Shown here one piece after another: positions 1 to 12,049 of a stretch of 64,000 nt of DNA; positions within the stretch are counted from its first letter, which is position 1, and the number at the start of each line of letters is the position of its first letter. Where the stretch lies: assembly GCA_038496445.1 (NCBI GenBank), contig JALMLS010000081.1, positions 62,001 through 126,000 of the forward strand. Reading direction: 5' to 3'. The notes under the pieces were generated by a model. The model saw nothing but the letters and a program-made list of their open reading frames with translations, was not told where the DNA came from and did no database searches. The position numbers and the translations under genes are program-made. The stretch comes from Trichosphaerium sp. ATCC 40318. Lineage: Eukaryota > Discosea > Flabellinia > Trichosidae.

Positions 1-88
1 CCATTTACGATTTTTTGCTTTTAATTTTTTTTGTGGCTGCGTCCTTACGAAACTAAACACCTCCTCTTATATTTTGACACTCAACTAG

Positions 89-1608
89 GCTAAAGAGATC
101 CTAAAAGACGAACCAAACGTAGTTTCGGTCAGCTGTACTATTACCGTTGTTGGTGACATTCATGGGCAATGGAACGATCTAATCGAGTTGTTTCGCATCG
201 CCGGCGATGCACCTGACACAAACTTCCTTTTCCTTGGAGATTATGTAGATAGAGGTACGTACCTTACATATAGAAGCACAAACGATCAAAAATCAATAGC
301 TCGCGCCTACTTTTAAGGCAATTTTTGATTTACGCCTCTAGCTTTTTTGTATGCCTTTTTCTGCCCACCGGATTTACTTTTTTAATAGGTTATTACTCCT
401 TGGAATGCGTTAGTTTGTTGTTCTGTTTGAAAGTGCGATGGCGAGACCGAGTAACAATGCTACGAGGTAACCACGAATCAAGACAAATCACACAGGTGTA
501 CGTACACTCTTGGCCAATATTAAATCAATTTACATGCAAATCAGCACCTGCAGAGGTGTTGAAGCAATTTTTTTTCGGTTTTTTTTTTTTTATCTATTTG
601 CGTTTTTTTATTCTTGTTAATTGTCGCTTTAGTTATGGATTTTACGATGAGTGCTTGAGAAAATACGGAAATGCTAATGTATGGAAATACTTTACTGAAC
701 TGTTTGACTACCTTCCAATATCCGCCTTAATTGAGAATAGAGTACGCCGAAAACATTTTCACCTTAAAAGCGCATACTTGTCCGTCGTTTGTGCCGTTTT
801 AATGTGCTCACACGCTTCAATCGGATTCGTGCACATTGTTCATTTTAAAAAACTGCTTTTTTTTGAACGTCAATAAGCTTCGAGTACTCACCTTTTTTTG
901 CGTAGATTTTCTGTCCACATGGTGGTCTGTCGCCTTCCATAGACACGATAGACAACATTAGAACGTTGGACAGATTCGATGAGATACCTCATGAGGGACC
1001 AATATGTGATCTTATGTGGTCCGATCCAGACGATCGGTACGTGCTTTAAAACCATTCTATACTTGAAAAATTTTTACTGATGTTCGCGTTTAGTTGTGGA
1101 TGGGGTATCTCTCCTCGTGGCGCTGGCTACACCTTCGGGCAAGATATATCCGAGCAGTGGAACCATACTAATGGGTTATTGCTTGTATTGCGCGCCCATC
1201 AGCTTGTAATGGAAGGTTACAACTGGAGCCATAGTCAAAACGTCGTCACGTTATTTAGTGCACCTAACTATTGCTACCGCTGCGGTAACCAAGCGGCAAT
1301 AATGGAAATTGATGACAATATGAAATACACCTTGTACGTCCTTCATACTACTCCAATCTTTTCACTGCTGTGATCAAATCGCGGATTATTGTGCTTTATT
1401 GATGCAATTACCGAAAGTCTATTTTGGGTTGATCTACACCCTTTTCTAGCCGATTTTTCTGGTTTTGTTTCTAAAAATATCCAAATTCTTTTTTTTTTAC
1501 TTTTGACGTTCGTGTTGCTTACTTTTGTTTGATAGCCTTCAATTCAATCCTGCGCCAAGAAAAGGGCAACCAAACGTCACTCGAAAAACACCGGATTACT
1601 TCCTTTAA
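89..1608 (+). CDS. PP2A catalytic subunit, 3' part (5' exon outside window)
   Basis: Serine/threonine phosphatase of the PPP family. Six exons join in phase: 89-254, 389-497, 633-741, 906-1036, 1094-1333 and 1536-1608. The metal-binding motifs GDIHGQ, GDYVDRG and RGNHES are intact, followed by the conserved blocks [20 protein letters not shown] and [11 protein letters not shown]. The protein ends in TPDYFL, the PP2A tail whose last leucine is carboxymethylated in known PP2Ac; this separates it from PP6 and PP1. About the first 35 residues of the family lie upstream of the window. Five introns, four with GTACGT or GTACGC-type donors. The PP2A catalytic subunit call is secure; PP4 is less likely from the central blocks. 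Confidence 0.95.
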
Positions 1609-2237
1609 TTTTACTACTGAGCATACGCACTGTTTGTTGATTGCGTGTCAGGCCTGTTATGTTAGTCCTGTTATATTGTACCTTTATGATAATAAATTCT
1701 GGTCATCACCTCCTCGCCTCAATTATTGCTTTTGGTACCACACTACAATGCATTGTGCAAACTAGTTTATTAAAAGTGATAGACGCAACCACCTTTCTTT
1801 TTATTGTACAAGGCGACGTTTACTAGCAAGTGCCGCGATTTAGGTAGTGCCTTGACGTTTCTTGGCTTATGGCAAGTGATTTAACGTGGTCACGATCGAT
1901 CAATTTGACCTTTTGTGAGGTTCGTTTTGATATTGATGTCTTCTTGAATTCTAGTTGTATCGAGAGCAAAGCTAGGGTTCAAAACTGTAGATACTAAGAA
2001 ATCACGTGCCACGTGAACTTGAGTTTTGCTTCAAGTAATAGGTCACTGTAAGTCTTGTTTGCATGAAAGTTTACGCGAATGCGACAAACCCACATACTCG
2101 TTCACTAACAGCAAAATGAACTTCGAATCCTTGCAAAACTCAGAAACAAAGATGCAATAAAAATACTCGTTCCCGGCCAAAGGAGTCGTCATGAAAAATC
2201 AAAAAAAAAAAAAAACTGTCATAAATGTATTAGGAGA
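1609..2237. other. Intergenic region
   Basis: Between the PP2A stop and the 3' end of the minus-strand transposase ORF. Two CACGTG hexamers lie close together near 1993-2015. Short open frames here show no coding character that I can recognise. Confidence 0.5.
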
Positions 2238-3038
2238 TTATTTTTCTGTCTCTGTGACAAGCAATTCCGTTGCAATTTCTTGTAAAAAACCTTTGTGGGT
2301 AAGGGCACCGCCTTGGCACTTGTACAGAATAAAAGCATTTGTGAGGGCATAGTAAAACCAACCAACAAGAAGTGTCACTTTCCATTTTTTGAACCGGCAA
2401 TCTGACCAATAGGACTTGACCAGCTGGCCAAATTGATCACTGTAGCCCTTGGTATCATCATATATTTTCAGAACATCTCTTCTCTTGCTGTTGTCAAATG
2501 AACTTTTGTCATCATCCACACAGTAGAGAGTGGTGGCCAACTTTACAATTCCATTGTTATGGGTTGCGGTAATATGATGGTGCCTTCCAGTTGTTTTCAA
2601 CCATTTTGCAAATTGAAAGAAGGATTCATTTGGTGTAGGGTGTGGCTCAATCAAAGGGTTGATAAAGTCAATTAGATACCTAGTGCAATCATTGAGACAC
2701 TTGGATTCTATGGCCCAGACGTCTGGTTTCTTTATGTTGTGAGTTTTTATATCACACTCAAAATGTTGAGCTGGAATACGGATTTCATCAACACATGTGA
2801 AATAACCTGGTACCATGTGGCGCTTGAAGGCACTCACTAGCAAAGAATGTACCAAGGTAGCATCAAATTTCATGTTGGCAGAGATGTTGAAGTAGTGATC
2901 AAGTGGCAGCAAACCCTGTTTTCCTGGAAATGAAATTTGTACTTCACCTGTGCTCCATAATGTGCGAATATTCCTTACTCCAATAATCCCACGCCACAGC
3001 ACTGTGCCAAAGAATTTCTTCAAATGATTAGCACTCAC
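2238..3038 (-). mobile_element. PiggyBac-like transposase ORF (DDE_Tnp_1_7 type), degenerate or domesticated
   Basis: Intronless ORF of 266 codons. It resembles the C-terminal two thirds of piggyBac-family transposases: a FTCVDEIRIPA block like the region of the first catalytic Asp, a KKPDVWAIESK block, a SFFQFAKWL block like the second, and a final KSYWSDCRFKKWK ... NAFILYKC block typical of the family end. The residue expected to be the second catalytic Asp appears to be Asn (PNESFFQF), and the usual GGVDxxDQ block is altered to KGYSDQFGQ. The N-terminal part and the C-terminal Cys-rich finger are absent. I see no terminal inverted repeats around it. It is most likely a decayed element; a domesticated gene is possible because the frame is still open. 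The first codon, near 3038, is uncertain. Confidence 0.65.
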
Positions 3039-3083
3039 ATTTTTTTGGTTAGTGTGGCGTAGTTCAATGTGCTTGTCTTTAAT

Positions 3084-3574
3084 ATGTTTTCAAAAATCGC
3101 AAACCCGCGTAAAGTGTTAGAAACAGCGAAAAAAAGCGACGATAAGAACATCAAAGCTAGCCTTGGCCTCATTACGTACTTAGTTTTTGACAAATTTTCA
3201 ACCATTTGCTTGGCAAAGAACTGAAACTCGAAGTTTTGGTTTAACTTTCTCTATTTTAGGCGCTTGGAAGGAGCACATGTCAACTGTTTGGAAAATTTAC
3301 CATTCCATATTGCCACGGCGCTTCTCACATATAACGCACGTGTAGACCCAGGCGTTTGTGATAATCTCATGTTTTGGTACACAGTGAGCAGATTTTTGTT
3401 CTATGTTCTTTATGGTGTAACAAGCAAAGGACCTTCTGGCTTTTCAAGGCAAGTTTCACTACCTCTTTATGAATTTATTTCATTTATTTGTCTTTTAGGA
3501 GTATTGCATTCGCTGCTGGCCTTGGTATTCTATTCTATACGTTCACTACCGCTCTAAAAGCAGCTATATTGTAA
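3084..3574 (+). CDS. MAPEG-family membrane protein
   Basis: Membrane-associated eicosanoid/glutathione-metabolism family. Exons 3084-3175, 3260-3448 and 3499-3574 join in phase to 118 residues. The signature runs NPRKVL ... RLEGAHVNCLENLPFHIATALL, followed by FWYTVSRFLFYVLYG and a last hydrophobic segment ending TALKAAIL. Typical MAPEG proteins have one more N-terminal membrane helix, so an upstream exon may be missing; an in-frame AG acceptor lies just before the ATG. The second intron has a GC donor (GCAAGT). The gene is divergent from the transposase ORF. Family is fairly sure, substrate unknown. Confidence 0.75.
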
Positions 3575-3805
3575 CTAGGCTGCAGTAGATAAAAAAACAT
3601 TCACTGTACTGTGCAGGTTTGTTTACTTTGTTTTAAAACTGCGACTTCGGCTTCATTTTCAATAAATAAATACGTTAGACAGTCAATGAGTAATCAGTTT
3701 TCCCACGTGGGTTTTTTGTTGAACAAAACAGAAAAAAAATGTTTTTAGAATAAAACAAATTTGGTTTTTGCCTTGCAAAGTCAATTACTATTTGTAACAC
3801 CTGCT

Positions 3806-4694
3806 ATGGCTTCTGCTGATGAAGAGACTGTCGAACTTGATCCTGAAGGACTTCTTAACGATGAACATCTCGCGGTAGTAACAAACAGAAACCTAGGAAA
3901 CAAAAAACGAAACGCCAAAGCCCTAAAAGTCGTCGGACATGACCCATCAACTGTACTAGAGTAAATTCATATTTTTTGACCGTAATTGTTTGTAAGGCTA
4001 AATTAAAAACGCGATTGGGTCTAGAACAAGACGAAGAAGTGGAGGAAGCAGTGAGAGGTACATTACAGTTTGATTAAGTGCAATTACCAAACGACTTTCG
4101 TTAATAACCACAAAACAGGTTCTGCAGCCATTCCAATCTCCGAGTTTGAGCGCTTACAGAAACCCGCTGGCGCTGATAGTAGAATTTTAAAAAAGAAACC
4201 CACACACAACAGTTCAGGGGAGCGGAAAGCGTATCAAGTGCTAGGTTCGTTTTTTTTATAAATAAAGTACTATTATTGCCCTTCTATCGATATTTTTCGT
4301 TTAACCCGAAAATCAACACGTTTTTATTAGGATACAGCCCATCCCATTCAAAACTCAACGAAACCTACGGTATAGCAGTAGAAGAGCAAGAGCAAGCTGA
4401 GAAGGACCGTGTTTACTGCCATCACTCACTGTCAATCCACGGTAGTTACCCTGAAATACATGAACCAACGCTGGGTAAAGAGGAAACGCAAAAAGTATGA
4501 TTTTTAACGCAAAGCGTGTTTATGTTCCGTTGTTCAACTTTTTTGACGTTTTTTTTGTTTTACAGGCACAGAACGTATTGGGCTACTACAAATCAGAGAA
4601 TAAAGTAATTGACACCCTAGGCATAGGTGATTTTTATGAAAGCACCACGCCATCCGAGACGCTCGCGGACCAAATTATTGTATCTATTGTGTAA
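3806..4694 (+). CDS. Hypothetical protein, five exons
   Basis: Exons 3806-3952, 3997-4057, 4119-4244, 4331-4494 and 4566-4694 (stop included) join in phase to a 208-residue, mostly hydrophilic, charged protein starting MASADEETVELDPEGLL. No family was recognised. There is no signal peptide or membrane segment. The clean phase of all four junctions with standard GT-AG sites supports a real gene. Neighbouring small genes to 6063 lie on the same strand. Confidence 0.6.
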
Positions 4695-4763
4695 GGTAGC
4701 ACCTGTAGTGTTCCGCTCGTGTATTTTAAACGCCATGTTGTATTAAGTCTAGTTTGTTCTGTA

Positions 4764-5060
4764 ATGATGTTTTTTGTTGTTTTTTTGGGAGCATTCTTTG
4801 TGTATATCGTAGCTGTGTCACCTACATTACCTGTTCAAGTGTTCGACACGGTACAACGGAACGGAGCTCATCCAGAATCAGACTTTTTACCGGCTGTTGG
4901 CTTAAACTTCCTTAAAAAAACCCAACACCGCACTCAGTTGGGAAGGAAGTCTTCCGTTAAAATAGCGGGTATTAAGGCTGTGCGAGGCTCAAAAAAAGTA
5001 GGTAATCGACTACCAATTCGTAATAGGCGCTCAGGATCCCAAAGTGATTTTTTGTATTGA
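4764..5060 (+). CDS. Putative small single-pass membrane protein
   Basis: Open frame of 98 codons starting MMFFVVFLGAFFVYIV, a hydrophobic segment, then a basic C-terminal half with several KK and RR pairs. It starts only 70 nt after the preceding gene. The T-rich hydrophobic part could instead be an intron, with the basic part an exon of a neighbouring gene. No homology recognised. Confidence 0.3.
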   Translation: MMFFVVFLGAFFVYIVAVSPTLPVQVFDTVQRNGAHPESDFLPAVGLNFLKKTQHRTQLGRKSSVKIAGIKAVRGSKKVGNRLPIRNRRSGSQSDFLY

Positions 5061-5336
5061 TATTCGAGTGCACTGGAGATATTTGGTGCGTAGTTGATTG
5101 CTTTTTATCATTTTAGATGAAAGTAGTCTATATGTGGTTGCGTTTATTCCGTACGTCCAAAGACAACTTGCTTACGCAAGATCAGGACAGAAATAGCAAC
5201 AAACTGCTTAGTTCGTAATAAACGCGCCACAAACACTCTTTTACGTTTATGGCACAAGCGTCGCAACCCTAAAACGCATTTGCACAAAATTGGCAATATT
5301 TTTCTCCTAACCTCTCGTTTTGTAGCTTTTATCACC

Positions 5337-6063
5337 ATGTCTGATAACTACGATAAAATGACAAAGCAGGTACGCAAGATTATCCAAAAATGCATCTTTT
5401 CAAGTTGAACGCATTAGTTCTACAACAAAACAAAAACCCTGACCTCTCTGATAGCAACTTATACGCTTATTACGCGAACGTGACAGAAAAAAAGCGAAAA
5501 AGAAGAGTCGGGGTACACACAGAAAATAGTGGTTTTTTTCCTTTAATTCTGACGCGACACTTTATAGCTAGTGTAGATAGTGTAATTAACCACCAAGCGA
5601 GGAGCGTAGCATCATTACCGGAGTCTCCACGGGGTGTGGAGTTCAATACGGCCAGAAGGTAATTATTTTATTACTTCGCATTGAAAACTCGTAACTGGAC
5701 TGAATGTCTTACCGATTGAGCCATTTTCTCGTTTTACTTCAACAAGTTACCTCCTTATTTGTTTTTTTTTGTACTTACCCCTTTAAACGCAGCAACAGTG
5801 ATGAATCTCCTCAATTAGAGCGTAAATGGGAAGATCGTAGGGCGTCCATTTTGGAAAGAAGAAAATCGAAAAAAACGCTGCGACAAAAAGCGAAATCTAC
5901 CTCCCACATATCAAGAAAGATCAATCGTCGCTCAGCACGTACGTTTGTTTTTTTTTTTTGCTCTTTCTTGGGTTGTTACCAAAAAATTCCATTGACAACT
6001 CAACTTTCCATACAATTCACAAAAATTACGTTTCCTTTACAAGTTAGTGATCTAATAATATGA
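5337..6063 (+). CDS. Hypothetical basic protein, four exons
   Basis: Exons 5337-5369, 5405-5658, 5793-5938 and 6044-6063 join in phase to 150 residues starting MSDNYDKMTKQ. The product is rich in Lys and Arg (TEKKRKRR, ERRKSKKTLRQKAKS, SRKINRRS), suggesting a nuclear or RNA-binding role, but no domain was recognised. The first intron (5370-5404) is only 35 nt. Exact start inferred from the ATG after the T-rich stretch near 5310. Confidence 0.5.
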
Positions 6064-6219
6064 TATAGATGATAACACAACAGTATACTATATATCTGGT
6101 ATGTAAATATGGAATTAGTTCGTCCTTGAAGGGAGCTGGCATAGAAATGCTGTTTTTTCGTTTTTTCGGATTTTTTTTTTCTTAATTGGGAGGGAAAGTG
6201 TTTGTTGATTTTATTTTAG

Positions 6220-8891
6220 GATATAGAGAGCGTGGCGGTCAGCCAAAGAGCCTTCATGATTATATAAACTTTGTGAGGACAGTTGCAGGAGATTTCAAAG
6301 ATGCCAAGAATCTCGATGACCTCGCTGCACTCGCATCTCATTATGAGTGTATCAGAGCCCTTCGCCGTAATATTCGTGGCTTGGCTACTATGATTAAAGA
6401 GAACAAACCCGTATGTATATGTTACTAGCTTGCTTTCATTGATATATCTTTTTTGTTTTGTTGATAGAGAGTTTGAAGACCTAATTAATGCTTTGTAGTC
6501 TGACTCGGAGAGTGAACCATCAGAGCCTGAGGAGTTAAGGAAATCTCAAGACACTGATGAAATCAAGTCTTCTAAGAGCTTAAAGCGCATAAAGAGGACC
6601 ACTAGCACAGTACGTCAAAGGAAACTCATAAAGTCTTTCAACATTTTTTTTTGATTTATTTTATCGATTCACTTGCTCAACTCAATTTTAGTCTCCACGT
6701 GTTAGTATTCCTAAAAAGCGTCCATCTAAGCGTCTAAAACTAGAAAAAGGAGGGTCTGAAAAGAGTCGAAGAACTCGTGCTAGGAGGAAACGTAAAAAGC
6801 AAAAGATAAATGTTAGTTACTCCTTAGGTACATACACTTGAGAGAGTAATATTTTGAAATCAACAAACTTACATATTTATTTAGATGATGTGCATGAAGT
6901 AACAGAAGCATTGGATTTTAATGCTACCAAAAAGAAATGCATCCTGGCGCTTCAAGCAACACTCAATCACTTTGAAGACTTGAAAAGCCATTTCTTCCAT
7001 ACTTTACGCACAGGTATGTGTTATATCTGGGTGTATGATATCACGTGTTTTTTTGACATGTTGTGTTAGGTCCACGAAGTGGTTCTCACAGGCAGTCTCA
7101 AGGCGCTCAAGAGACTCAAAGGTTTCTTGCTGATCCAGGTAAAGCTGATAGCCTTGCTCAGTGTCTCCGTGAGTTAGATCGTATTTGGAATAGAAGGAGA
7201 CTAATCAAATCGGGTGTCAGGTTCGATAGGAAAACGTGTGGTACGTTATTGTGATATAACTGTTTTTTTTTAAATTTTTTTTTTTTTCATTGCGTGGCTT
7301 TGTGGATACTTGGTGTTTTTCTTTATTATTAATTTTATTAAATAGATGATATTACACCTACGTTTACCGACCACAGCAAATCTTGGTATGAAGAGTACTT
7401 TCTAGATAAGAAAGGTAACGTTTTGTCTTTTTTGAATTTTTTACAATTTTTGCATTTTTTGGGTGTTTCTTTGTTGCTTATGTACCGTTTGTAGATTCTT
7501 ATAATTACTTGGGTGGTGTAAGTATAGATACACCAGTTGCCGTTTCCTTGAGACTTGAAAAGGTATACAAATCGTTTTATTCTGTTTTCGAAATATCATC
7601 AGCTTGGTTTTTTTTGACACTTTGTAAAGGGTTCTAACAGCAAAGAACAGTTCCGATGTATAATCCGTAGTACTGGTGTACGTATTACATGCTAAATATC
7701 TTATACATTTAGTCATATTTTGCTGTTGTACAGAGTATTTTATTAATTGTTTTTGGACCTAGGGATGTAAAAAGATTTTAATGTCAAAAGACGAAGTTGA
7801 CCAGAATTTGACAGGAAAAATTAAACAGAACTATCAACAGCTCTTAGAGCACTTAGAATTCAAGGATTGCTTTGGATTAGAGCTTCGTGGATCTAGATTG
7901 ACACCTTGTAATAAGAGTAAGCTTGATGACAAGCTGTTAGAGTTTGAAAACAAAGAACTCGGGTTCAATAGAAAGTTTAAGTTTGGTATACTATATTGCC
8001 AAAAAGGTCAACACAAAGAAGAACAAATGTACCTCAACACAGGCGGTAGTCGCTATTTTGATGCATTTTTGAATATGTTGGGTGATAAGGTACAACTCAA
8101 AGGTTGGACAAAATTTGCAGGTGGTCTGGATACCAAGTGTACGTTTTGCGTCGGGTTTGTTTGCTTTTCAAAAGTACTAATTTTTTTTTTCTTTTTAGCA
8201 AACCTCACTGGTTCACATGGGTTGTATACAACCTTTAATGATAATGAAATCATGTTCCATGTATCTACACTTTTCCCTCTTGTTGATGATGACGACCAAC
8301 AGATTGGAAAGAAGGTGTGCCTCATGAAGCTTTTGTTTTTGTTTTTTTTATTAATTTTTCTGTTTAGAGACATATCGGTAATGATGTCACTTTGATTGTC
8401 TTCCAGGAGCCTGGATGCTCTTGGTTCAATCCTACAAAGATATCATCTAAGATGATGTCATCAATTATTGTTGTTCGTGCTCTTGAGGCCATTCCAGGGT
8501 GCGTCCAGTGCCATTCTCTTCTTTCTACTTTTTTTTTTGTCTTTGATTGTACCCAACCTGACTTGATTTTTAGTTGCGAGTTTTACGAGGTTGGTATGAT
8601 TAAAGAGTGTGAAACATCGCACACAGCACCTGCTTTGCCTTCCCCTCCTGTATTCTCCCTCGGAGACAAATTTAGAGAGTGGCTCCTTATGTTAGGTACA
8701 TAGGAATCCGTTGAACTCCCATTTTCTTTTCGTTTTCTTTTTTTTTTGATTTCTAACTTACCCTGGTAGCTATCAACTCCGAGTTGGCTGTTTATAGAAG
8801 TGCTGCATACCAAAAAAGAACCAGAGGCGTATATAAAGACCTGTTGCTTGATGTTATGCGACAATTTCATCCTGACTTCTACAAAAGTTAA
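6220..8891 (+). CDS. RapGAP-domain protein (Rap/Ran-GAP family)
   Basis: GTPase-activating protein for a Rap-like small GTPase. Thirteen exons join in phase: 6220-6410, 6499-6609, 6692-6827, 6885-7013, 7070-7240, 7346-7414, 7495-7562, 7630-7677, 7763-8138, 8199-8314, 8368-8498, 8574-8695 and 8770-8891, about 595 residues. The C-terminal half carries the Rap_GAP domain: FGILYCQKGQ, LKGWTKFAGGLD, GSHGLYTTF, EIMFHVSTLFPL and RHIGNDVTLIVFQE. The Asn in GND is the catalytic asparagine thumb of the family and is present. The N-terminal half is low-similarity with a basic stretch (KKRPSKRLKLEK, RARRKRKKQK). The first exon with the ATG was not found; the model is 5'-incomplete. Confidence 0.85.
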
Positions 8892-9119
8892 AAAACCGAT
8901 CATTCCAAAAAAAAACCTCCAATTCCCTCCTAAACCCATTAATGTAAAATAAAAATGAAAACTTTGAAAAAAAAAAACCCGACCCACGTGTTGTTCTGAC
9001 ATTGAATTAAAAATGTGATATCAAAAGTAAACTTATGCCACGTGCGAGAACTACGCTTCGATACCAGAAACGCTTGAAGAGCTTGAAGTTGTTTTCAGTT
9101 TCCTCAGACTATTGGTCGT

Positions 9120-9479
9120 ATGGACAACACAACTATTAACTGTACAACAGAAGTACGCCAAATATACATATGTCTGACACTGTTGCTAAGGCAATAAATC
9201 CAATAGTTTCCGGGAATGAACTCAGATTCAACACAAGCCTGATAGAGGCAGAATTTGTAAATTGCATGGTCGAGGCTGATTTGTTTGCTGTTGGCACTGC
9301 TAAAGATGTTGCCGCTGATATTAAGCTATCGCTTTCACCTGATATTACGTTCAAATCAAACGCTAATGTGAACAGGTCAGCGAAACATACAAGAGCACAA
9401 TTTTCTACTTTTTTGTCTCGTTCTTTTTTATTTTGTTGACTTTCTTCTCAGGCAGGTGTATTTCACCACGTATCATTGA
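9120..9479 (+). CDS. Hypothetical small protein
   Basis: Exons 9120-9152, 9191-9377 or nearby, and about 9453-9479 give roughly 80 residues starting MDNTTINCTTE and ending VYFTTYH. The first intron is about 38 nt with a GTACGC donor. No family recognised. An alternative start is the ATG inside that intron, giving MSDTVAKAINP. Confidence 0.35.
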
Positions 9480-9956
9480 TGGCATGTGCCAGTACGACGT
9501 CGTTTTTCAAACATCTCAACGCCCAACTCTTTTACTCCTTTTGTCATATTTAAACATCTCTTCTAATGTATTTTAAAGGTGTCAGACATTCCTTTGGTTC
9601 AGGACTTAAGATGGCAGTGATATACATTGTGAAACAGATGGTATTGTCATTTTATAACAATGGCTCCACCTTAAGGATCCTTTAGAGTGACTAAAGGGGA
9701 CACGAATGCTTTTGCACTGTGTAAATATAACCGAATTCTGTAGCGAAAATAATGAATGAAGCGAGGAATAAAAAAAACTTTGTTCTCATGCTTTCGTACT
9801 ATTATATCGAAGACTCTTTGCCTTATACAAGTTACTAAAAAAGATATTGCTTTATTTTGCACCACAATAAGAGTGTTGTAAGTTTAGAACAATTTGACCA
9901 AGGAGTGAATATCAATACAATGCCGAAAATACTATGTATTCCTTTACGTAATTTTG
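9480..9956. other. Intergenic region between convergent genes
   Basis: Lies between the small plus-strand gene and the 3' end of the minus-strand RCC1 gene. Short open frames on both strands show no recognisable product. Confidence 0.4.
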
Positions 9957-11717
9957 TTAAAGAGTGTTGTTGTTCTTTGCTATGATGATTTTAACACGTT
10001 CCTCCAAGTTGAATCCAAGTTGTTTCAGCGCATTTTTTTCAAGTTCATCAACAGTTGCACCTGTCTCGTTCATCAAAAATCCAAGTTCTTGAGCTCTTTC
10101 ACTTGGAAAACCTATCCTCAGCAATGTTGACTTCCAATCAGTTTCAACTTTTAGAACTGATTGATTCTCGTGTGGTACACTGAAATGTGACTAAAAAAAA
10201 CGCCATTAATAACAATTGTTTTACAAAAGAAGCAAAGCTGGTAGGAGGTGTACCTTACTATTGTCAATAGAAACTTCTGGTTTATTGAGCCAGGATTGTG
10301 AGTGTACCACTTGGATGTTTGGGATGTTTTCATTAAGCAATGGATTACAATCACTTGGTTCATAAGGCTACAAACACCTGTAAGTGCACACCTAATCAAA
10401 AGACGTACAAAGTTGTGATTTTGTTGTGCAGCTCTAAAGGCTCCTTTAATCATTTCAATATCTTGAGTACTACCACCAAACTTGGTGTAAATATGATCAG
10501 GATCAACTGCAGCTTTTGATAAGCACTCACAATGGTCTTCTTTTAACGTTGAGTTTTTCTCTTTCGTGTTACAGTCTTTGGTTGCCTACATTTTATTAAA
10601 ATGTGAAAAAATGCAAAACAACATCAAATACCTTGTTAAACACCAAATTTTTTTGTTTCTTTGTTTGACCTTTATCCATACCATCTGTATGACCACCTGT
10701 AACCAATCTGAAGTCATGAGATATTGCCAAGTAATGTAGATGTTTAAGCGCAAATTCAAGATATTTTCCAGGTAATTTTAATGGTTTGTTTGATGAGAAC
10801 GACTTAATCCATTTTGCATGACTGTCTGACCAGAACTTCTCAATCCATTTTCCTTGACCCCATCCAAACAAACAACCTTCATCATCAATTGCAAATGATG
10901 AACTCTCACCAGCATGGACAGATTTGATGTTATTGAGTTCTTTGATGATACCCTGGCCATACATGTCATCAATACTCAACCCAAGACACCCACGCCAGTT
11001 AAGTCCAAAAGAAAATACTTGTCCTGACTTGAGGAGAACAAGCACATGACGCTCGCCGATGGCAATATCAGTGGCATCATCAATACTTGGAACACGTGAA
11101 ATTGTGTTTGGATTCAAGAATAATGATTTATCTGTTTCATTATCTTTTGTTTTTCCCCAAAGAAAGACATGACCTGTTGATGTCATTGCTCCACTTACAT
11201 ACGAGTTTGTTTGAATTTTTTGAACATTTTGAAGATTTGGAATAACCGCATGTGTTGAAACTGTCCTCTCGTCGAATGAGTGACCCAATCCATGATGTAC
11301 GTTGTATCCCCAAGAGTAGACCTGGCCTGATTGCGATAACGCCATACTCACATAATAGGCAGAGACTTTTGTGATTTTTGGGAGATTTGGAACACGTGTT
11401 GGTGACGAAACAGGTGACTTGTAGTGACCCACACTCAACGAACCGTTTGAATTAAAACCCCATGCATACACAATACCGTTTGAATCAACTGCAAGGCTAT
11501 GATGGCGTCCAGCAGCAATACAGACGATATTTATGAGTGATGTTATTGGTCTAGCGACGGAGTTCTTTCCCTTGCTTGTATTACCCAATTGGTGCTTGTT
11601 GTTTAGTCCCCACGTGTAAACAAAGCCATTGCCTGCTATTACCATTGAATGTAAGTAACCAGTGGCCAAACAGTTAGCGCGTTGTAAATTAACTTCTGAA
11701 GTTTGAGGCTCTGCCAT
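9957..11717 (-). CDS. RCC1-repeat protein with C-terminal SAM-like domain
   Basis: Exons, in gene order, 11717-10632, 10585-10409, 10367-10254 and 10190-9957 join in phase to 536 residues. The first 350 residues form RCC1 blades with repeated signatures such as VYTWGLNNKHQLG, GRHHSLAVDSNG, VYAWGFNSNG, VYSWGYNVHHGLG, VFLWG and VFSFGLNWRGCLG. This is a beta-propeller found in Ran-exchange and many ubiquitin or scaffold proteins. The last 60 residues (WKSTLLRIGFPSERAQEL, LKQLGFNLEERVKIIIA) resemble a SAM or similar helical bundle. The start is ATG 11717; the longer frame to 11723 begins with GTG. No nuclear signal seen, so a direct Ran-GEF role is not implied. The shortest intron is 41 nt. Confidence 0.85.
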
Positions 11718-12049
11718 AACCACCTAATATCGTAAATACTGCAAAGATTTGGCTGCTCCTTAATACTGGAGGCCGAAATAATAAGCCAGTCAGTAACTTG
11801 TGATGCAGTTTAGATAAATTCGATACAATTTTTGTGTTTGCTTGGCAAATCCTAAACGCAAAAATCTTCGCTTTGTTGTTTATGAAACGTTTTGTTGCTC
11901 TTCTGTTGGTGTGCATAGCAGTAATAGTATTGTCGAAGCATCCAAACGATAGCTACCACATCAAATTTGTTACAAATACCCCCACACGTGCACGATAGTA
12001 GTTGAGGAGTACGTACCAAAGTATCGGTTCGTAAAAACCAAAAAATTAA

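Noticed and set aside
2190-3260. Terminal inverted repeats and TTAA duplications around the piggyBac-like ORF
   Set aside because: I looked at both flanks and saw no matching ends with TTAA; the element borders cannot be set.
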